The notes below the pieces were generated by a model. It did no database searches. It saw nothing but the letters and a program-made list of their open reading frames with translations, and was not told the DNA's origin. Below are positions 60,581 to 64,000 of a stretch of 64,000 nt of DNA, piece after piece (the first letter of the stretch is position 1; each line of letters starts with the position of its first letter). Source of the DNA: Coleophoma eucalyptorum (taxonomy: Eukaryota > Ascomycota > Leotiomycetes > Helotiales > Dermateaceae); assembly GCA_026120035.1 (NCBI GenBank), contig JALRME010000005.1, positions 248,001 to 312,000 of the forward strand. The letters run 5' to 3'. The position numbers were made by a program, and so were the translations under genes.

Positions 60581-63500
60581 CTAGTCTTCAGGCTCAGCCG
60601 TCGTGCTATATGTCGATTTCTTCTTTTCAAGAACGCTAAAAATACCTTCCCTAGTTTTGATAAATCGTTTCTCGTTGTTCTCTTTGGCGCGACCTGACTC
60701 AATTTTCTGCTTAGCAAGCGATGGAGTAACTTGTCGTCCGTTCTTATCGACCAGGTATGAGTGACGAGATGCTCCTGGGTCATAGCCTTCGGTGTCTAGA
60801 CCATGTTAGTCAAAGGATTTTCGCGTGATGCTTAAGGTACATGTACATACCTAATGAGGTACCCCTTGGACCATCGCCCATATGCCAGGCCACATTTTTC
60901 AGGTGCCGTTCCTCGACATGAGCTTCCCAATTGCGTGAGTCCTTAAACTGATAAGGCTCCAGGTTCTCGTTGCCATTATTGCACTTAGCCCATAGACAAG
61001 GAATTGCACCAGAATTAGTTTTAAGTTTGTGGTTTGCGAAGATATGAGCTCGTAGCGTGTCCAAATTCTGCAGTTCAGCTGGACAGTTTTTCCACTCGCA
61101 TATAAATGGAGTATATCGACCCTCAACCGGAGGTAGATCTTCGGTCTCCGGCTCGGTCTCCTTGAGAGTTTGGCCACGTTTGTTTGAGGCGGCAGAGTTC
61201 TCAGCGCTTATTGGTTGCTTATAGCCAGGCGGGATATTCTTGGTAAATGGTCGGCCTCGCTTCTTGCCAGATGCCGTCAGATTAATTGAGGGCGGTGGGG
61301 GGACATAGCCAGGTGGGAAGTTCTTTGTGAACGGACGTCCACGTTTCCTGCCGGTAGTAGTCATTGTGCTAGGAGTTCCGATTGCATCTTTTGACGAAGG
61401 AGTATGTGGCTTAATTATAACAGCCAGCTTTGACGGGGAATTGAAAGCAGGCGTAGTTGCGTTTCGAAGCGAGCTGGGGTTATGAGGAGTATGACTTGAA
61501 GATCCTATCGTCTGCACAGGTGGAAGGATAGGAGTGTAGCTGTGCTTTGGAGGTCTGATTGGCTCTCGTGTTGGTATTGTTTGTTTTGGGGCCTCAAGTT
61601 TCGGCGGTGTATTTTGCCTTGGTTGTTGTGATGATTGCACTCTTGCTGAGTTCCAGTCAAACGTTTCTAGGTTAGAATGCCTATTCACGCCAAAGCGACC
61701 TCGTAAAATATCCAAATGGCCATTCAACCTGTGCCCGTTGGGGTGTTTACCAACAGCAAGTAAAATATCATGCGCTATTGTTGTAGGATCGTACTCTCTT
61801 GGCCGACAAATCTCCGGATCGTTATCAATTGCAGTCTCAATTGACTTGACCAAGACTTTAGAGTCAGGGTCCCTCGAGCTGAAATCGGAATTGCGTGGTA
61901 TGTTGTAAACATTGGGCGGTGCTGAAGAAAGCGAGCTTTGAGGTTGTGATTGTCGTGAATGGGTGGTTGTTGATTGCGGTCGACTGACTGGTAGCGGAAA
62001 GGGTTCGGGGTCGGAGTTGCCTTTCATCCGCTTTGCTGGAGGTATAGAGACTGGTTCATCCCCATCATCTGTGAGGTCAATCACGTCAGAATACTGTCGT
62101 TTCCTCGCTGCCATGGATTGTGATGTGTGTAGTTGTGATTGTGCTGGTTGATTTGCCGGTGTGTCTAGCTGAGATGTTCGAATATCATGGTCTTTGTCGC
62201 GCTGCGTCGCGAGGAACTCGTTTATGGCCGCTTTTCGTGAATCAGCATCTCTACCTAGATGAGCATTATTTTTTCTTTTCTCTGCAAGAAAATGTCGGAA
62301 TTCTAATGTGGTCGGTTCAGGAGTATCTTCCGGATTGGTAGCAAAGTCCTGTGCTTCTTCAAAGCGAGATTGCTGGGAATGACCTGTTGCATTATGTGTT
62401 CGTGGATGGTCTTGGCTGAATGTAGGATAGAAAGAAGGCGCTCTTGGTTCGGTTGGATCTGGCGACTTTTGTATACTCCAGGATCGGGACGCATTGGAAG
62501 CTCGAGGGATTTCAGGCCAAGGATGAGACAGATTCTCCGAACTAACATTACTAGTAAGCTGGAAAGGAGATGCAGCGCTGGCATGGTTTTGGGATCCAGA
62601 AACCAAAGGGGGTAAATCCAATGCAGCAGGTCTTGAAATGAGAGACTGTCCCTCCTCAGAGAGTGCAATTCCTCTTGCATTAACAGAATCATGCTGCCTG
62701 CCCGTATGTCCATGCCTATGATAATCCGGTCTATGGATGAACGATTTGGTCACTCCCTGCCGAACGCATTCCTCACATTGATACTCAGTTGTATATCCCG
62801 TCGTGTCTGACGGTGTTTGGAGCATAACATAACCGTGACGTGCTTTAACCGGATGCCATTTTGGAGAGACGACATTATCGCAAGTGTAACACTTTGGAAG
62901 TGTATAGTGGGTGGCAGGAGGGGTTTGGGCCAACAAAGAACTCAAGCTGGGTAGAACTGGCTTAGCAGGTTGTCCAAAAGGACTAGATGCCGTGGAAGGA
63001 AGATGATGTGCTCTTTCAGAGCCCAGAGATTCATCTATAACTTTTCCCGCTGCATGGGTTTTTACAGTCTTTTGAAGGAGTCTTTCGGACAAGTGTGTTG
63101 CATGAGGAGCCGGTTCGACGGAATGCAGATGATGGGCAGAGAAGTGCTGTGACGAATTATGTGCAGTTGAATGGTCCACAGGTTTCTCACCCTCAAGATG
63201 TCGTCTAGTTATGTCCTTGGTAGATTGTTGGTTCCCTTGTATGGGCGTTGAAGCCATTGAGCTATCGGAAGGGCCATCGACCTGATAACCTTGGGAAGTA
63301 AAACCAGCTTCTGTAACTGAAGTTCGAGACGTACCCCCCACCTGTGGTCCTAATAAATGACCCAAGCCTCGGCCTTCCGCTCGACTCATTTCTGGACCAT
63401 TCCCGGTCTGGTATGATCTCTCACCATTATTAATTGATGTGGGTTGTCTAATTGCAGTTTGTGCTGGATCCTCTTCTGTAAACTTAGGCTGCACTCCGTA

Positions 63501-64000
63501 GATTTGTGCCCCCTCCCCGTTTCCTGTGTTCCTTCTACGCAGAAATTCTCGAATATCCACTCGTGATATATATTTCCCCCATCCTGTTAATTGAGACGCC
63601 TTCCCAGCAGTCCTCTCGAGGTATACTTTCATGACTCCAGGACGAAACTCATCCAGCGTTACTTTATCATTCCTGATTATCCGCAAGACATCCTCCAGAA
63701 AACACTTTCCTGGTGGATCCGGCCAGATGAGCCCTTGGACAAAATTTTCGCCCCATCTTGCTTTGATATCCCGCAAGATCCTCGCCTTATACTCTACGTT
63801 GTCGAAGACTCGCTCATTTGGTCGTGTGTTCAAAGGTATCTGCGGAGACGAACCTTCTGCATCCGCAGTTGCGCCGTTCACTGAACGGGATTGCTGATGT
63901 GGTGACTGATATATACCACCTCCCTCTGTATCGTTCTTAACTCCCGATCCTCCATTCTGTGGACGTGTGCTATTATAGGGGGTGAAGTCGTCTTTGGACG
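60581..64000 (-). CDS. Chromatin-type protein with AT-hooks, SUMO-interacting motif and zinc fingers (5' end beyond window)
   Basis: The large exon runs from the window edge to 60851, and a last exon covers 60795-60581 (55-bp intron). About 1120 residues are visible. The frame is open to base 64000 without a convincing start, so the N-terminus lies outside. A conserved-looking N-terminal domain is encoded at about 63530-63830 (A-R-I-L-R-D-I-K-A-R-W-G to R-E-F-L-R-R-R). A CxxC...CxxC pair that may bind zinc is at about 62770-62900. V-I-D-L-T-D-D, a textbook SUMO-interacting motif, is near 62070-62090. Two AT-hook cores K-R-G-R-P-F-T-K lie near 61330-61355 and 61240-61270. Two C2H2-like fingers with C-x4-C spacing are encoded at about 60910-61110. 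DNA binding and SUMO-dependent recruitment are inferred. No orthologue is recognised. Confidence 0.85.

Overview
This window is chromosomal DNA of a filamentous ascomycete (Pezizomycotina). The genes are split by many short introns (mostly 46-90 bp) with GT..AG ends and CTAAC/CTGAC-like branch points. The recognisable proteins are fungal: an NRC-2/Fpk-type kinase, a Dfg5/Dcw1-type GH76 wall enzyme, a TRI3-type acyltransferase and a fungal long-coil kinesin. A helotialean (Leotiomycetes) origin is my guess only. I see no phage, plasmid, CRISPR, rRNA or convincing tRNA feature. All exon boundaries below were placed by eye from splice signals and reading frame.

Layout. 0.2-5.5 kb: two neighbouring, same-strand genes for unrecognised nuclear-looking proteins. 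They share a repeated ~85-residue module, a coiled coil and a matching C-terminal motif, so they look like an ancient tandem duplication. 7.7-9.8 kb (minus): AGC kinase NRC-2. 13.7-17.2 kb (minus): a nine-exon, 1011-residue low-complexity protein whose extreme N-terminus resembles an eIF4E-binding (4E-T/Cup-like) peptide. 17.2-26.0 kb: a long stretch with no intact gene. 26.0-29.2 kb: the DEAH helicase Prp43 and the TFIID/SAGA subunit TAF10, head to head across 240 bp. 29.9-31.0 kb: a short-chain dehydrogenase-like protein with Phe in place of the catalytic Tyr. 31.0-37.2 kb: gene-poor. 37.2-40.1 kb: a DENN-domain protein with a coiled-coil tail. 40.6-42.8 kb (minus): a TRI3-family acyltransferase. 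46.6-52.0 kb: a 1743-residue kinesin. 53.2-54.7 kb (minus): a GPI-type GH76 mannosidase. 55.9-57.0 kb: actin capping protein alpha. 58.4-59.3 kb: cytochrome b5. 60.6-64.0 kb (minus): a chromatin-type protein with AT-hooks, a SUMO-interacting motif and zinc fingers, cut by the window edge.

Most genes are housekeeping functions without an operon-like relationship: splicing and ribosome biogenesis, transcription, cytoskeleton, membrane traffic, cell wall and membrane-lipid signalling. The most novel material is the repeated-module gene pair at the left end and the putative eIF4E-binding protein. The AT-hook/zinc-finger protein at the right end is also of interest. Intergenic DNA is rich in microsatellites, especially on the flanks of the kinase gene.
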